NCBI GenBank assembly: GCA_036365515.1
Contig: CM070874.1
Location: 249,704,430 to 249,768,429 of the forward strand
Length of the DNA stretch: 64,000 nt
Reading direction: 5' to 3'
Origin: Torymus aiolomorphi
Lineage: Eukaryota; Arthropoda; Insecta; Hymenoptera; Torymidae
The notes beneath the pieces were generated by a model. It saw only the letters and a list, made by a program, of their open reading frames with translations, searched no databases and had not been told where the DNA came from. This document shows, in pieces, positions 35,041-46,262 of this stretch; position 1 is the first letter of the stretch; each line of letters opens with the position of its first letter. The translations under genes were made by a program, and so were the position numbers.

Positions 35041-35690
35041 CGTTCCCGAATAATTACGATTTTGAAAGAGGGCTAAAATAGTTTTAACCTCAAATATATC
35101 TGAAATTCATAAACGAATTCTTTTACCCTAAGAACTCTTCTAATAAATAATATACAAACTCTACATCTCCACCAAATATCAAAGAAATAAAAATAATTTT
35201 AATGTAGTTTTATTGTGCGACAACAAAGAAAGTCATTTTCAAAAATACTAAAATTTTAAATATCAAACATCTCAGAAAATAACCATATAATCTGAATGAA
35301 ATTTCACACAGGTATTGCCTATACCGCATACAAAATAGTCTATAAATTTCAAGCTGATACATGAAGTCGTCATTGAGAAATTACGATTTTGAAAAAAACT
35401 GTAAAACAATTTTAACCTTAAATATCTCTAAAAATCATGAGACAATTCTTTTACCTAAAGAACTTATACGATAATATATAGACTCTACATCTCCACAAAA
35501 TTTCAACAGGATTAAACCAATTTTTGTTTTCTCTAGTTATCATGCGACAAAGAAAATAACTTTGTAAAATACGAAAATTTTGAAAATCAAATATTTCAAA
35601 AAGAAAATTCGCACACATATTATATATGGGCATATCTCTAGAACTTCTCATTTCGATGATGGTGTATGGTTTCACACATTCAAAATGAAA
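35041..35690. repeat. Subterminal repeat units, right internal arm
   Basis: Inverted counterparts of 34185-34545 (35041-35395), then another degenerate unit in the same direction (35395-35680). The sequence is rich in stops and no gene is seen. Confidence 0.65.
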
Positions 35691-36360
35691 AATTTAATAA
35701 TTTAAGGCAATAATTTATTAGATAATATCATTTTTTGACAGTTACTCTAGTGTCTTCATCAATTAAAACCTATACCCGATTGTTCCGAACACCAAAACTC
35801 GTGAAAAACCGATAAGCCGATGTGATGATAACATTTTTTTTTTCTTCCAGTTACTGTAACTTTTTCAACAAACATAATATCATGTTCATAATTTTTTTCT
35901 ATGAAGATAAGCATATTAGCAATTAGGAAAGCTCATATACATTAGTGTGTCACGCACAGTAAAAATGCAAAAAATTATCAAAACAGTGATGGCATGATTT
36001 TCGAAATTCATCTTGATTTTATCTTTTTTGCTACAACTTTTTCAACAATCTTTTAATCAAGTCAATCGTAGAGTAGCGCATTCTACACACCATAATCTAT
36101 AAAATAACATGATAATAGGATGTGTGTCTCTAATAGAAAAAAAATTATAAGCAGTTGTAATTCGGTTGCTGAAAAGAAACTCAAACAAAAAAAATCACTA
36201 TTTTAACTAGCACACTTATTGGTTAATGATTATCGGATTCTGAATAATGGTGAACTACACTAATTGGTATAAGTAATGTCACTGTCACTCCGTTAACAGT
36301 ATATATATGTGCAATTCTACCGAAATAGACAAAAAAGGGTTAAAAAAAAAAAAAAAAAAA
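35691..36360. other. AT-rich filler inside the 9.4-kb transposon
   Basis: No open frame of note. It ends in an A-run (about 36341-36363) next to the foldback element at 36366. I recognise nothing else. Confidence 0.5.
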
Positions 36361-36365
36361 AAATA

Positions 36366-37040
36366 ATTTTGGGCACACCTACCACATCAGATTTTTTCGG
36401 TTCTTTGGGGATCCCAGAACATGAAAAAATTGGTGAACACTCATTATCCGTTGCCAAGCTTTTTTTGCCGACGAAATCAATTTTTCTTCTGGAAATTTTG
36501 ACATGGGAAAAATGGACGATAAGTAGTCATTGATGATGAACCAATAACAAGCTACTGAAGAGGCCAAACCAAATTTTACAAAAAATCGATTAAAGTTGAA
36601 GAACGGAGCTTCAATTTAAGATGTGAATCTTTAAAATCGGTCGATTCTGTGCAAAGCTACGTGAATTTGAAAAATTTGAAGAATTGCGTGGGTTTGAAAA
36701 AAATCGCTTATTTTTGTCATTTTTCACCATTTTCAAATTCACGTAGCTTTGCATAGAATCGGAGGATTTTAACGATTCTCATTTCAAATTAAAGCTCTAT
36801 TCTTCAACTCTAATCACTTTTTCGTGGAATTTGGTTTGGCCTCTTCAATCGTTTGCTATTGGGTAATCATTAATGACTACTTTTCGTCCATTTTTCCCAT
36901 GTTAAATTTCCATAAGAAAAATTTATTTCGTCGGCAAAAAAGCTTGGCAACGGATAATGAGTGTTCACTAATTTTCTCATGTTCTGGAACCCCCAAAGAA
37001 CCGAAAAAATATGGTGTGGTAGGTGTGCTCTAAAAAATTT
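36366..37040. mobile_element. Foldback MITE, ends GGGCACACCTACCACA
   Basis: The left half (36366-36640) and right half (36790-37040) are inverted copies. Shared blocks include GGCACACCTACCACATCAGA against the complement of TGGTGTGGTAGGTGTGCTC, and GGACGATAAGTAGTCATT against AATGACTACTTTTCGTCC. The core around 36690-36800 carries AACGATTCTCATTTCAAA, also found with small changes in the foldback at 45665-46260, so the two are one family. Short open frames on either strand are hairpin by-products. Confidence 0.8.
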
Positions 37041-37254
37041 TTTAATTTTTTTTGTTGATAAAAATGTTTATTTCTTATGTTTGTAAAGAATCGTCAAATT
37101 TTAGTTTACAAATCGTTAAATTTGTATTAATATTTTTCATTATTAATAAAATGTTTATAGAAAAAATAGAGCTTTTTTGTGAATAACGTATAGTGTATTA
37201 TTCTTGAAATTACACCTTAAAAAATATTTAAAAAATTTTTTTTTTAAATTGAAT

Positions 37255-37920
37255 ATTATATTTTTTAACACTCCGTGCGCAAAGCTCATTTTCGCATACG
37301 CTCTGATAAAAAAGTATGCGCTAAATTAAGCTCTTTACACGTCATCAAAAAAATTGTGTTCGATACACGAGTGAGAAGGTAATTTTACCCTCGTTTCGCT
37401 CGGGCGCAAACGTTCACACGGGGATAAAATCACTTTTTTGCACTTGTATCGAAAATAACTATATCAATCTTTATATGGATAGAGCATTTTATAGCATGGT
37501 GTAACCTAAATCCGCGCTTCACGCCTATTCGTGCCTTTAGCAGTCCATTATTGTACCGTGCGGTAATGCCCGAGCGTAGCTAGCAGCGGATTTAGGTAAA
37601 CGTGCTATAAAATATGTTACAACTCTAGTGCCTTCAGTGGCCCACTACCCGACGTGAATTATCACCCTCGCTACACTTGGGCGCTAATTTCACGCCGTGC
37701 AATAATGGGCCACTTGAGGCTCTATTTTTCGATACTAGTACGATAAAAATGACTCTTGCGCGACAATCACACTCATGTGAGAAACATTTTTATCGCGTAT
37801 ATCGAAGATTATTTTTTTGACACTCCGTGTATGAAGTGCCATTTGTGCGCATGCTTGAAATATACACGTATAAAAGTGGCACTTTGTGCTCGGAGTGTCA
37901 AAAGCTACTATTACTGAATG
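37255..37920. repeat. Short hairpin repeats of the CTCGTTTCGCTCGGGCG type
   Basis: Two to three small repeats are marked by CACTCCGTGCGCAAAG, CGCTCGGGCGCAAACG and GTGGCCCACT, plus its complement AGTGGCCCAT. The first (37262-37475) is the inverted copy of 48500-48740 inside the TGA-flanked element. This is a dispersed non-coding family. No ORF. Confidence 0.65.
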
Positions 37921-38094
37921 GAAGTATATTTTATATACGTTGAAAACGTTTTTCCATAGTTTATATTTTGAGAAACCACCATCACGTATTAACGAGTTTT
38001 AAAAATGAGTCACCATAGTTTTTTCGTATGTTTTATAACTAAAGAAAACAGATTATATTGATTACGAAGATGTGCCCCCAAATTTTTTAAATCT

Positions 38095-38810
38095 TTGTCG
38101 ATTCGTCGAAATTAAAAAGTTCTAGAGATATGCTCATATATCACATGCAAAATTGTCTATAAATTTGGAGCTGATACATGGAGCCGTTCTTGAGAAATTA
38201 CGATTTGAAAAAAAGGTTAAAAAAATTTTAACCTCAAATATTTCTGTAATATCTGGACTAATCATTTTGCCCAAAGAACTCGACCGAGAACTATCCAAAA
38301 TCTACCTCTACAAGGAATTTCAAAGCGATTAAGTCAATTCTACTCCCGTAATCGTTGTACATACAAAACTCATTTTTTTCACATTTCAATTTTTTTCTCA
38401 AAAACTAGTTGACAAAATGGATTCAAATTTTTACAGATTATAACTATTTATATTTTGCATTATCATAATTTTTTTCAAGAAAATTGACCGTTTAGTTTAG
38501 GAGTTGTAAGCTTTTTAAGAAAAAAAAAACACGTTTTTGTTAATAACAAAAGAACCGTGATAGCTAGAGAAATGCTTTTTTTTAGAAAATATAGGTATTT
38601 TAATGCTCTTTCGAATGCAATACATTCGATTAAAATATCTCAGCAATTTTTTTTTCTTAATCTAATAATTTTCCTCAATTGTACACAAGCTCATCTCTAA
38701 GTTGCTAAATTTTTAAGTCGCTAAAAATTTTTTTCGCGAAGTTCTACGATTTTGACACAAAATTTTCCAGTTCTGCCTACTGTGCGGCGCTGAAAAGACG
38801 GTTCCTACGC
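38095..38810. repeat. Internal arm inverted to 33300-33890
   Basis: The complement of this block repeats the text at 33300-33890 in the same order (GATTTTGACACAAAATTTTC, TAAGTCGCTAAAAATTT, AACAAAAGAACCGTGATAG). It lies immediately left of the transposase-like gene. The spacing is asymmetric because the gene occupies the right side only. Confidence 0.8.
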
Positions 38811-39093
38811 GCGGTACCGCGCGGCACGGAATCATTCATTTTTCATTCGATAGGTGGCGTCCACACTTTTCAAACTGTATGTAAATCATCACGTCGAAAG
38901 TATATAATTACCGTAACTTTTTATCTTTTTCCTCTTCGAATTTTTTCGAATTTCTTGTCAATAGCAGTTAAACAATTTGATTTCCTTGCGACTTTTGTGC
39001 ATTTGATTATTAAATCATTAGTGACTCTTGATTTCAATATTTTTGCTTTCTCAAAGAGAAAGTTTTCCATTTTTGTTTATTATAGCAATTAAA

Positions 39094-41338
39094 ATGGATT
39101 CATCTTGGAATTTGAAATGTATAAATCCTTTAAATAAAAATGATCACCCTGCATCTAAAAATTTGTCTGACTTTCCAACACTTTTCAGAAGTGAATATCC
39201 TTTAGTACCTGAAAATGCTAAAATATGTTCAACCTGCACTGAGAGAAATATCTAGAGATTATCGCGTGGAGTTTTTTCACGCTAATATCGCAAGAATCAC
39301 GCCTGCTTTATTCGCGTGGCTACTAGAAATATTCACATGCACTCGTTCCTAGCGAAAATCGCAAGAGCGCCACGGAATTATCCCGGGAGATTCCTTGCAA
39401 ATAAGCATGCGGCGCGGTGGGGAGAGCGTCATAGCAGACGGCTACACTGCGGGCGCGTGCTATTAGCTTTTCTCACTGGTCATCATAGGCGCGCGCGCTC
39501 GCTCCCAACCAATGAGAGAAGCGAGTACGTCTGGATGTAGACACAGCCAAGGCGTGAACGATTCCCCAACTCAATCGCAAGGAACCTCCCGGGATAATCC
39601 CGTGGCGCTCTTGCGATTTTCGCTAGGAACGAGTTCATGCGGATAACGCGGGGGGTCTTGCGAACATCGCTTGAGTTTCTCGTAAAAATCGCAGGTTAAA
39701 ACGTCCTTGCGATACACCTAAGAGCGCTCTTCCTCCAATTCCTAGTTTTTTCTCTCAGTGTGTCGACGCCAAATTTATAAACAGAAATCAAGTTTATCTC
39801 CATCTGATGCTAAAAAAGCTAAAACAGTGTGTGATGATGAATATCACAAAGCTGGTATTGCAGTTCCCGAACAACTAAAGAAAAAGTTTCTGAGTCAAAA
39901 AATAAGCAAGAGAGAATTCAGCTATTAACTCTCGCGTCGAAGTTTTGGTCTCGTAGGGACTTGATGCGAGAATTCGATTGCAGTGAACGGGAAGTTCACG
40001 AAGCGAAAGATTTGGTAGCGAAGAGCGGAGTATTTTCAATATCTGCAAAGAAACGTGGCAAACTACTTCCAGATGATACTGTAAATTCTGTAAAAAGTTT
40101 TTATGAGAGAGATGATATAAGCCGAATCATGCCCGGTTTAAAAGATTATGTATCTATTAAACAGAGCAAAGAGAACATGTTCAAAAAGATTACTGCTTGG
40201 TAATTTAAATGAACTGTATAATTTATATAAAATAGAAAATGAATGCGTTAATATTGGTTTTACTAAATTTACAGAATTGAGGCCACCACATTGTGTTTTA
40301 GCTGGGAGTAGTGGTACACACAATGTATGCGTGTGTGTGCATCACGAAAATGTGAAGCTCATGCTAAGTGCTATGGACATAGAAAATTTAACTAAAGACA
40401 CTCAATTGCCTCTTAAAAACTACCACGATTGCATCCAAGCAATTGTGTGTAATGATGTACACGATAGATGCTATTTGGGTGACTGTTTAGATTGCCCCAA
40501 TATGTCTATATTACGAAAACATTTGCTTGAATATTTTGATGAAAATGATATTTTTCAAAATCAATCATGGTTTCAAACAGATAGGTGTACAATAGCTTCC
40601 AAAACTGTAAATGTGCACGAATTTATGGACATACTGGGGGAAAAATTAATAAAATTAAAAACTCACGATTTTTTCGCTAAGAAACAATCACTTTTTATAA
40701 ATAACTTAAAAAGCAATCTTCAAGAAGAAGAATTTCTCGTGTGTTGCGATTTCGCAGAAAATTATGCTTTCGTTATAGAAAATTCTACACAGTCCTTCCA
40801 CTGGAATAATAACCAGGCAACAGTTTTTACAATTGTAGTGGACTATAAACAAAATAATGAACTCAAACATGTAAGCATTGCTGTAATTTCCGACAATTTA
40901 AATCATGATACCATAGCCGTTTATGAATATCAAAAAATTGTAATATCTTACCTTAAAACTAATTTTGCAGTCAAGAAAGTTTATTATTTGACTGATGGAG
41001 CAGGTCAGCATTTTAAGAATAAATCAAATTTTCAAAATCTTCTTTTTCACGAGAAAGATTTTGGAGTTACTGCTGAGTGGCATTTTTATGCCACAGCACA
41101 TGGCAAAGGTGTGTGCGATGGTATAGGCGCGAACCTAAAACGAGGTGCAAAACGAGCTAGTCTACAAGTTTCTTCTAGTAATCATATTTTAACGCCAAAA
41201 GAGCTGTACAACTGGGCTAACGATTACTGCAAACAAACCAAAATTTTTTATAGCAGTAAAGCACCGTATGAAGAAACGGTTTTGAAACTAAAACCAAGAC
41301 TGGACAAGGCTAAATCTATACCAGGCTCGTTACAATAA
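39094..41338 (+). pseudogene. DDD-type transposase-like gene of the 9.4-kb element
   Basis: The gene starts at ATG 39094 (MDSSWNLKCINPLN) and its N-terminus ends in a CSTC pair. A MITE at 39237-39760 splits it exactly within that cysteine motif. Coding then resumes (RRQIYKQKSS), with one frameshift near 39920 and another near 40190. After that 40202-41338 is open. Candidate catalytic Asps are in CCDFAENY (about 40748), LTDGAGQHF (about 40994) and AHGKGVCDGIGA (about 41117), spaced 81 and 40 residues apart. They are followed by NLKRGAKRASLQ. I recall similar repetitive proteins in arthropods and cnidarians with these three blocks. The transposase role is inferred from position between TIRs and the D-D-D layout, not from a named family. 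The copy is inactive. Confidence 0.65.
39237..39760. mobile_element. 524-bp MITE inserted in the transposase-like gene
   Basis: It begins CACTGAGAGAAA and ends TTTCTCTCAGTG. Deleting it leaves one TG and rejoins the codons of the gene in frame, so the duplication is 2 bp (TG). Inside is a second pair of arms of about 60 bp, 39336-39400 and 39579-39644, containing CGTTCCTAGCGAAAATCGCA and its complement. Its TIR resembles that of the elements at 44640 and 54617. Confidence 0.85.
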
Positions 41339-41439
41339 CATGCTATTATTCCGATAGATGAAAGTACATTGAAGCTCAAAAAAACCTCTCTGAGTTCAGA
41401 GTATAAAATCTTCCCGAAAAAAACTGCGAAAACAAAAAA

Positions 41440-42001
41440 AAAATATTATCTACACTGAAAAAGAAACGTTAGTACAAGAGTTACTATATTGCTGTTAATT
41501 TTGAAATTTTATTATTTTATAAAATAATTAATAAAATATTACTCCATGCATTATTAAGAATCCAGAATAATAGGTAAAGAATTAAAGATTATAAAAGATT
41601 ATTATATAGGCAACGAGGCGGGCGCAGTCCGCGCACTGTACCGCGTAGTACCGCGCGCAGGAAAGTCTACTGTTTCGCGTTCTATATCTCGCAGAAAACA
41701 TCTTGGGCACTCTTTGGAAAATATCCTTTCCTACGTAGAAAATGCTCAGCTTTCGATCTAGAGGATCAAAAAAAATATTAAAAATATCGTTTTCGAGATA
41801 TAACACGTTTTGTACTTTTTGAGGGTGAAAGTGGGAAATTACAGGAAAACTGCCTACACCATTGGAAAGCTGAGGAAAAAATACATTGGATGTGCTTATC
41901 ATAAAATTTTTTCAAGTATATTTCAGTATCTTAAACATGAGCTGGAAACAGCACGATTTGGCGCTCGCGCGCCGCGCTGGGGCAGTTGACATGAAACGCC
42001 T
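41440..42001 (-). repeat. Right TIR of the 9.4-kb transposon
   Basis: Inverted counterpart of 32584-33136. The outermost bases read CATGAAACGCCT at the right end. The inner limit is in AATATTATCTACACTGAAAA, just after the transposase-like gene. Confidence 0.9.
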
Positions 42002-42808
42002 TACCTCTAAGCTACAGCTACAGCACGTGCTGCAGCTTACGCGAATTCGGAGTCTCGTGACTCCCGACGCGGACGCGCACACACACACGTGCGGGAACCC
42101 GGGGAACGGGAAATTAAAGGGGTAAACCTCGGCCAGGGTCGTCGCTGGAGCAGTCCTCTTTCTCTCTCTCTCGCTCTGCCGACGGCAACCGGGCGGCTCT
42201 CCTTCACTCGTTGTGGACGGATGGCCCGAACACCCTCTGCTCAGACCGGCGGCGGGTGAGGTGTCGGCTGAATGCCGGCGATGATGCCCATGGAGCGGCG
42301 GATTCGCAGCAAGACCGGCAGAAAGGTTAGCGCGAGCACACGGCACGGCGGTAGGCGACAGAATGTTGCCGGCCGGCGTTGCCCACGCTGCTCTGCTGCT
42401 CCAGTTCGCCGATCGGCCGTCTTCTTCACCGCGGCACGAGCGGGCAGTCCACATGACTCCGATGCTCGCGCGCGGTGTCTCTCATGGACGGCCGACGGTG
42501 CTACGGCACCGTGCATTTCTCCCTCTCTCTCCTCTGGCGTCGTCTGCTGCTGTCAGCGGCCTGGGAGAGCGAGGCTCGCTCTTGCTCCAGCTACAGATTG
42601 TCCTCGCTGTAGCTGCTGTTGGTATATCTCCGTCTCCTGGCCAGAGCTGGACACGTGAGGGAAAGAGCGTGGAAAGGAGTGACGCATACAGCAAGACAAC
42701 TGGGAGGGACAGGCGCGCGCATGTGTGTGTGTGCGCACAACGTAGCTCGTCGTGGCTGCCGTACGGTTTTTTCCTTCATCCTAACGTGCATTTGCCGCGT
42801 TACACTTT

Positions 42809-43205
42809 TCCAAAAAAAAGCTTTAGAAAAAAAGACAAAAACAATAAAATTACAGAACTTTTAATAAAATATACAAAAGAATAAGATTTTTCATGAAAAG
42901 TAAATATTAAAAATGAGTTTTAAGAAAAAGTAAGAAATAAAACCTGTAACTGATGTAAAAACAAATACCAAGCCATGAATTTCAAGTAATTTCAGTCAGT
43001 CGTTGAAAAGTAAACCTACGGCAATCAATAAATCAGGGTTCAACCATTAATAAAATGTACGCAAGAGCCAGATGTATATTATCAGCTAACTACAAGCGGA
43101 AATTATAGGTAATAATACTACTTTTTAGTGGAAAAAAATTTAAACTTAAAGATTATACCTGGAATTTATTATTGATCAAAATATTTATTGTTATTTTTTT
43201 CAGAT
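42809..43205. other. AT-rich intergenic sequence
   Basis: This lies between the right target duplication of Gypsy-1 and the DIRS remnant. I see no gene or repeat. Confidence 0.55.
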
Positions 43206-43800
43206 TTAACCATGTCTTGCCCCCTTAATGAGCGCTCTAATCCAAGTGACCGGACACATCCACATGTTGTGGTGTTTCAGTAAATGCCAGCCTGATTGTC
43301 TGAAACTGGCCCTATCAGTTTTCGATCCGAATACCGGCCATAAAATAATTTCGTCTCCTAAATTGATTAGGTAGTCTCTTGAAATTTTCAACAGAGTTAA
43401 GTCGTGTATTCGTCTTCCTGATGGTAGCAGAAGTACCATTGCTGTTCTTCTCGAAAGCTCAAAGAGTGGTAAGTTGTCCGTTTTTCTCGTAAGCCAATCG
43501 AATAGAATTTGGACATCCCAAATAAGTGATTTTATTTCTTTGGGTTTTGCTACCGATATTGATTTCAGCACTTGTTTTACCAGGAAATCTGACGATAGGA
43601 TATCTGTTTTACTCCCCGTGTAGAATGTTGAAATTGTTGATTTATGTACTAAAATAGTGCTGTAGGCGTGATTGTCTTTGATAAACAGGTTTGCTAAGCA
43701 TCTTGCTAGGTCGGGGCCTGTCGGATTTCTTGGTTCTAGATTGAAAGTGTTGCACCATTTTAGCCACCTACTTAGAGGAGCTCTATATTTTTCTAAAGTT
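43206..43800 (-). pseudogene. DIRS tyrosine recombinase, truncated
   Basis: The frame 43571-43206 contains LFELSRRTAMVLLLPSGRRIHDLTLL, with the first catalytic Arg of the tyrosine recombinase box. Upstream (about 43800-43572, another frame) is the SAM-like N-terminal core. The C-terminal H-x-x-R and nucleophile Tyr regions are missing because similarity stops at about 43206. In DIRS elements this enzyme inserts circular cDNA without target duplication. Confidence 0.75.
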
Positions 43801-43812
43801 GACGTTCTTCAG

Positions 43813-44345
43813 CTACTCTTTATTGTTTCCCACATCGAATTTTCCACGCTTCAGATTCAATCGATCTGTCTGAGGCGCAGGAAGGCGTAATGTCAGATCT
43901 ATTAAAGATGTTTCTAAATTATTGATTTTCATAGGCGGTTCCAGACTGCGTTCGGACAGCTCGGTCAACCAAAATGTTTGTTCCCAATGTGGTGCTATTA
44001 TTATAAGAATTGATCCTGTCAGTTGTTGAGATGAGCCAGACCTCTTGGAATCAGGTTTGGTGGGGGAAATATCCACGCTAGGAACCTCCAGGAACGACTG
44101 AAGGCGTTTACAAAGTAGGTTGACTGATCGTTGTAATCTCGACTGACGTAGTGTTTGACTACCACTGATTCCGCTGACGCGAGTAAGTCTATATCTGGGA
44201 TACCCCATTTTTTTGAAGATATCTTCCGTTACTGTTGGAAGCAAGTGCCATTCTGAAAGGGCTTTTCCACGTGACAAGCGGTCTGCTATGCTGTTGTATT
44301 TTCCTGGAAGGTAGCATGCTGACAGAGTAATTTCCAGATCGTTTA
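43813..44345 (-). pseudogene. DIRS RNase H to recombinase linker
   Basis: The frame 44277-43813 starts LSRGKALSEWHLLPTV, typical of the end of DIRS RNase H. It continues with LIIIAPHWEQTFWLTEL and LPAPQTDRL, the proline-rich text before the recombinase. It is joined to RNase H by a frame change near 44300. Confidence 0.75.
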
Positions 44346-45531
44346 TTAATTGGAGAAGTAGATAGGTTTATTGTAGAGCGCTAGAGATTTTGTGCCTCCT
44401 TCCTCCTGAATGTATGCTACTACTCTTCGATTGTCCGTTTGTATTAGGATGTGAGCCCTGTGAAGTTGGTGCGAATGTTGCTTTATTACTTCGTAGACTG
44501 CTAACACTTCTTTTTTGTTGGAGTGCCAATATCTCTGGGTCTCTGACCACTGTCTTTTCATATGGATATCGTTCAGTTGAGTACCCCAACCAGTGTCTGC
44601 TGCATCGGTTGTCAAGTCGTGTGTTATCTGATTTTTGTGCACTGATAGAAAGAAATATTTGTGGCAAATTCGCGATTCATTTGAAAGTCGATTTTTTCAA
44701 GTATTTGAGCTAAATGAATAATTCTTAACAGTTACGAAATATTCATTAACAGTTAATGCATGATCGCTTTTTGTCACGTTTTTGTCAAGCGTTACTTTTA
44801 GCAAATGATCCATTCCTTAACTGTTAATGCACCTGCATTTGACTGAATTCAAATACATATTCGTTAACAGTTAAGCCGGCGCATTTGCCACAAATATTCC
44901 TTTCTATCAGTGTGTAGGTGTGTGGCTGAAGCTATGCCTTCGCACCACCATTTTAGTTCTGCCTCTACTTGCGTGTTTATTGGGCACCTTGCTCCTAGGC
45001 GATCCTGCTTGTAATTTTTGGACATTCTTTGAATTTGAAGGTGTCGATAATGAAGCCGGCCTCTGTAAATCACGAAATTGGCAAATTTCATATGTCCGAG
45101 AAGGCCCTGGAGCTGTTTTAGAGTGCAGCTCTTCTTTGATAATATTTCTTTCCATAATTGTACAATCTTGTTTAATTTTTCTTTTTGAAGTTTTATTTGA
45201 TTTGTATGTGTCTTTCAAATGACTACGAGAAACTAGTTCTTGGCGAGGTTTTCAGAATGCATTTCTCTACGTTTATGCCAAACCAAGGTTCTTAGCAGAT
45301 TGATTGCCATTCCAGTCTGGGATATTAATTGATCCTTGTTTTGGGATGCTAAGAGTAAATCGTCCAGATATACAATCAACCTCATACCTTATGAACGAAG
45401 GATTTTCGCAATCCAGTTCTTTATCATCACGAAAGTTTGAGGTGCAGCTGAGAGGCCAAAGGGCAGGCTCGTCATCTACAAAAATGCCTTGTATTAAAGG
45501 ACCTTGTGTAGGTATGTCTGACAAGTAACCC
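44346..45531 (-). pseudogene. DIRS reverse transcriptase end and RNase H
   Basis: The minus strand from 45531 gives LPFGLSAAPQTFVMI-like polymerase text across two frames and a YLDDLLLASQN box near 45345 (a stop lies just before it). 45091-44913 continues to EAELKWWCEGIAS. After the MITE, 44642-44346 has LTTDAADTGWGTQLND (RNase H Asp), WHSNKKEVLAVYEVI and IQTDNRRVVAYIQEEGGT. The MITE sits within the RNase H N-terminus. Inactive. Confidence 0.8.
44640..44912. mobile_element. 273-bp MITE, ends CACTGATAGAAAG
   Basis: The termini CACTGATAGAAAGAAATATT and the complement of CCTTTCTATCAGTG bound a palindromic element with TTTGTGGCAAAT near both ends. A TG lies on each side. The interior repeats the word TTAACAGTTAA or close variants four times. 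The element splits the DIRS RNase H. Confidence 0.85.
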
Positions 45532-45664
45532 TACAGAAGTGTCACTCACCGATTTACCTGAGACTTTGCATACGGCTTCTATATCGAAAAATATGAGACA
45601 CGTATTTTTTTTTAGCTGCCCATAAAGAGTTTTAAGGTCGTAAATCACCAATCGTGAATTTTTA

Positions 45665-46262
45665 TACGTGAAATGAGAATATATCATCAGTAAATCCATA
45701 ACTTCGTAACCCTTTTCGTGTTCCAAAAAAAATTTTTTTTTTTAGCACACCTATGAGACATGTTTTTTCTGGCACATTACACCTTATATTATAAGGAAAA
45801 AACGTTGTCCAATCGAAAACTTTTGGGTGAAATCCATATTTTGCTGAGGAAAATGAGCGATTTTTCCCGAATCCACGTAATTCAATGATTTTTGATTATT
45901 TTTAGCGATTTTCAAATGCACGTAACTTGGCGCCGAATTGGCCGATTTTAACGGTTCTCATCTCAAACTAAAGCTCTTTTTTTACTGTAATCGTTTTTTG
46001 TGGAATGTTTGTTGGCCACTTTCATAGCTTGCTATTGGTTAATCAACAAGGACCGCACTTTTCGTCCATTTTTCCCATGTTAAATTCCCATAAGAAAAAT
46101 GAAATGCAGCAAAAAAATGGATGCACCCATAATTTCTTCTTATAATATAAGGTGTAATGTGCCAAAAAACGTGTCTCATAGGTGTGCTCGGAAAAGAAAT
46201 TTTGGAACTCGAAAAGGGTCACAAAATTATGAATTTAGTAAATCCGATTTACTCATATACCA
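45665..46262. mobile_element. Foldback MITE, core shared with 36366-37040
   Basis: Long inverted halves include AGCACACCTATGAGACATG against its complement CGTGTCTCATAGGTGTGCT, and CACATTACACCTTATATTATA near both ends. The central block AACGGTTCTCATCTCAAA with CGTCCATTTTTCCCATGTTAA is shared with the foldback in the 9.4-kb transposon. No coding potential. Confidence 0.75.

Larger units (their letters stand above)
32584..42001 (+). mobile_element. 9.4-kb DNA transposon with TIRs of about 555 bp and a transposase-like gene
   Basis: The outermost 550-560 bp at each end are inverted copies (32584-33136 and 41440-42001), about 90-95 percent alike by eye. The ends read AGGYGTTTCATGTCAACTG inward. 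The flanking duplication is TACCT. Inside is a broken DDD-type transposase-like gene (39094-41338) near the right end. The left half is filled with further inverted and tandem repeats and at least three smaller foldback elements. I could not assign it to a known superfamily: the 5-bp duplication and very long TIRs do not by themselves identify one. Confidence 0.85.
32378..42804 (-). repeat. Gypsy-1 5' LTR, interrupted by a 9.4-kb DNA transposon
   Basis: The left part 32378-32583 aligns with 2133-2341 and the right part 42002-42804 with 2337-3176 of the 3' LTR. The join occurs at CTACCTC in the empty copy. TACCT is present on both sides (32579-32583 and 42002-42006), which is a 5-bp target duplication. 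The right end CGTTACA is complete here, while the 3' LTR has a damaged TC start. Confidence 0.9.
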
